A DNA stretch of 64,000 nucleotides from DASUAS01 sp963819475 (lineage in GTDB: Bacteria > Actinomycetota > Acidimicrobiia > IMCC26256 > DASPTH01): contig CAWFWE010000001.1 of assembly GCA_963819475.1 (NCBI GenBank), positions 248,001 through 312,000 of the forward strand, given 5' to 3'. Of this stretch, positions 62,444 to 64,000 are shown in pieces (the stretch's first letter is position 1; every line of letters begins with the position of its first letter). A model generated the notes under the pieces. That model did not search any database and was not told the DNA's origin. It worked only from the letters and a program-made list of their open reading frames with translations. The translations under genes and the position numbers were made by a program.

Positions 62444-63370
62444 TCATGCGCCCGCACTCAGCAGTCGTCTGACCTCGACCGCCCCGGCGACCGCGGTCTC
62501 GACGTCAGGTGACTGCTGCACGAGGTTGAACGTCGTGCATCCGGCCTCGACGTACGGGACCAGGAACTCCGCGATGTCGGCCGGCGTGCCCGACGGCGAG
62601 TAGCGCTCGAAGCGTTCGAACGGGATCTGGTAGAAGCGCTCCATCGCCGTCGACACGAGCGTGCGGGCTTCGGCACGGTCGTCCGAGATGCCGCACCAGA
62701 CCTGCATGGCATGCGCGCGGGGGTGGTCGGCGCGCCCGGCAGCGGCGGCCTGCTCGTCGATCGACGCCACCACCTCGGCGTAGCGCCTCGCCGAGTTCCA
62801 CACGCCGATCCAACCGTCACCGAGCTGCGCGGCGCGCCGCACCGCGGCATCGGACCGTCCACCGACGATCAACGGCACCGGCGAGCGCGGCGCCGGCACG
62901 ATGAGCGCGTCGTCCAGGTCGAAGAACTCGCCGTGGAACGTGACCGGCTTGCCCGTGAGCAGCGAGCGCAGCACCTGCAGGCACTCGTCCATGCGGCGGC
63001 CGCGTGTTCGCGGGTCGACACCACAAACCGTGTACTCGTGCGGGTCCTCACCACCGATGCCGAGCCCGAGCACGAGTCGCCCCGGCGCGAGCAGCTCGAG
63101 GTCGGCGACCTGGCGAGCGACGAGCGTCGGATGGCGAAGCGGGAGCAGGTAGACCGCCACGTAGATCGGGATCGTGGCGTCGGCCATCGCGAGCGCGGTC
63201 GCGCTCAGGAGACCGTCCGTGCCCGCGCCCACGAAGAAGCTCACGTGGTCGGCGGTGCACACGTGATCGAGACCGGCGGCCGCCGCGGCGCGCACGAAGG
63301 TGATCACGGTCTCCGGGGCGGGGGTCGGTCCTTGGAGCGGCGGGAACGCGCCGAGTCGGATCAGTGGCAT
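62444..63370 (-). CDS. LLM-class F420-dependent-type oxidoreductase
   Basis: An intact 308-residue LLM protein: DHVCTADHVSFFVGAGTDGLL, GRLVLGLGIGGEDPHEYTV, VPLIVGGRSDAAVRRAAQLGDGW and the barrel end TFNLVQQSPDVETAVAGAVEV. ATG 63370 has GAGGGG upstream; ATG 63379 would add three residues. It differs from the broken LLM gene at 941-1915 and could be a functional member of the same class. Cofactor F420 or FMN cannot be told from this. Confidence 0.86.
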   Translation of the reverse strand: MPLIRLGAFPPLQGPTPAPETVITFVRAAAAAGLDHVCTADHVSFFVGAGTDGLLSATALAMADATIPIYVAVYLLPLRHPTLVARQVADLELLAPGRLVLGLGIGGEDPHEYTVCGVDPRTRGRRMDECLQVLRSLLTGKPVTFHGEFFDLDDALIVPAPRSPVPLIVGGRSDAAVRRAAQLGDGWIGVWNSARRYAEVVASIDEQAAAAGRADHPRAHAMQVWCGISDDRAEARTLVSTAMERFYQIPFERFERYSPSGTPADIAEFLVPYVEAGCTTFNLVQQSPDVETAVAGAVEVRRLLSAGA

Positions 63371-63385
63371 GCCCCTCATTCAACC

Positions 63386-63397
63386 TCAGCCGGCTGA
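63386..63397. promoter_or_regulatory. Perfect 12-bp palindrome TCAGCCGGCTGA
   Basis: In the 107-base divergent gap between the LLM gene (start 63370) and the membrane protein (63478). A possible operator; it is too short to be sure. Confidence 0.35.
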
Positions 63398-63477
63398 AGT
63401 GGCGCCGAGGCTTTCGGTCGGGCGCCGTTCGGCGAGCGCGAGCGGCAGTTCCGTCTTCGCATGAGATGCTTGCGCCG

Positions 63478-63981
63478 ATGACGGAGACGCACGATTCGGT
63501 CGCGAGTTCGCGCCTGTACGTGTTGGGGCTCGCGGCCCTGACCATCGCGATGGCCGTTCTCGCGGTGGCGAGTGCAGTAGCGGTGTCTGTTGTCGCCTTC
63601 GGGTTCTTCGCAGGGTTGGCGCTCATGGCCGGCTGGGGTGTGTTCCGCACCTGCTATCGGGTCGAGCTGAGCGACGGGTACCTCACGATGCGATATCTGT
63701 ACCGGCGTCGAGTGGTACGTCTGGACGCGGTTCGCGGGATACGGCTCGTCGACTCGGATGACGACAGCCCGACAAAGTTCGAGGTCTCACTCGACGACGG
63801 CTCACACTTTCGGGTTACGGCGAACAGATCGACACGGCCGATGATGGAGTCAATCGCCCGACGCCGGCCGGATGTCGTCGTCGTCGGCGACATCACACCG
63901 GCGACCAAGCTCCCGCTTCCTCCGCGGACGCGCTCGGACGACACGTTTTGGTCACGCAAGACCCGCCCGAGCGGTGAGTGA
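63478..63981 (+). CDS. Membrane protein with a PH-like C-terminal domain
   Basis: A 167-residue protein. After a short N-terminus, two hydrophobic segments, LYVLGLAALTIAMAVLAVASA and AVSVVAFGFFAGLALMAGWGVF, are followed by YRVELSDGYLTMRYLYRRRVVRLDAVRGIRLVD, the pattern of bacterial PH-domain membrane proteins (bPH2-like). ATG 63478 gives the shortest plausible start; a longer frame from 63364 is unconserved. Near the window end. Its role is unknown. Confidence 0.7.
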   Translation: MTETHDSVASSRLYVLGLAALTIAMAVLAVASAVAVSVVAFGFFAGLALMAGWGVFRTCYRVELSDGYLTMRYLYRRRVVRLDAVRGIRLVDSDDDSPTKFEVSLDDGSHFRVTANRSTRPMMESIARRRPDVVVVGDITPATKLPLPPRTRSDDTFWSRKTRPSGE

Positions 63982-64000
63982 GCACGGGTGAAGGTGACCC

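Noticed and set aside
1..64000. rRNA, tRNA or CRISPR features
   Set aside because: None was recognised on either strand by eye; a tRNA scan was not possible.

Overview
The window is very GC-rich (about 70% by eye) with dense, short-spaced operons, frequent GTG and TTG starts and many 4-base ATGA/GTGA stop-start overlaps. Gene content (F420/flavin LLM oxidoreductases, many acyl-CoA ligases and dehydrogenases, SDRs, P450s, Amidohydro_2-type hydrolases, NTF2-like proteins) fits an uncultured soil or aquatic actinobacterium, most like an Acidimicrobiia lineage. That placement is inferred from gene style, because no rRNA or tRNA gene was seen.

Layout. 1-11.4 kb: an acyl-CoA operon on the minus strand (two AMP-forming ligases, an acyl-CoA dehydrogenase, an enoyl-CoA hydratase), a DapB-like oxidoreductase, an amidohydrolase, two NTF2-like proteins and SDRs. 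11.5-16.3 kb: a plus-strand operon with a KshA-like Rieske oxygenase, an uncharacterised Cys-rich protein, a UGSC selenoprotein read through an in-frame TGA, a KAS III-like thiolase-fold protein and a frameshifted P450. 16.4-31.8 kb: a different kind of region with more lesions. It holds a glycosyltransferase, a frameshifted FtsX-type permease, an IS3 remnant, an alpha/beta hydrolase, small membrane proteins, two large cyclase-ATPase-TPR regulators (one frameshifted), a cyclase fragment, and a large esterase with a PKD-like tail. 31.9-61.8 kb: degradation genes again: three P450/BVMO/TauD-type oxygenase loci, two solute-binding proteins, ligases, a two-gene acyl-CoA dehydrogenase pair, two phosphotransferase-amidohydrolase/BVMO groups, and a second probable selenoprotein (an AhpD/CMD-like protein with CxxU). 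61.9-64 kb: a truncated cyclase fragment, an intact LLM oxidoreductase and a membrane protein.

How it fits together. The ligases activate carboxylic acids to CoA esters. The dehydrogenases and hydratases run beta-oxidation-type steps. The P450, Rieske, BVMO and TauD enzymes insert oxygen, and the SDRs interconvert alcohols and ketones. This set is typical of sterol, terpenoid or other alicyclic acid catabolism, but no substrate can be read from the sequence.

The most notable observations are: two genes whose in-frame TGA falls on a redox Cys position and is followed by a SECIS-like hairpin; a 70-bp palindrome inserted in frame in an acyl-CoA dehydrogenase; a 36-bp near-perfect palindrome inside a broken gene; an AT-rich TCTAGA-type motif shared by several promoters; a twin GATATCGTATC site; and one promoter module shared by four cyclase-type genes. 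Several genes carry frameshifts or a nonsense codon. These may be real decay or assembly errors and need read-level checking.
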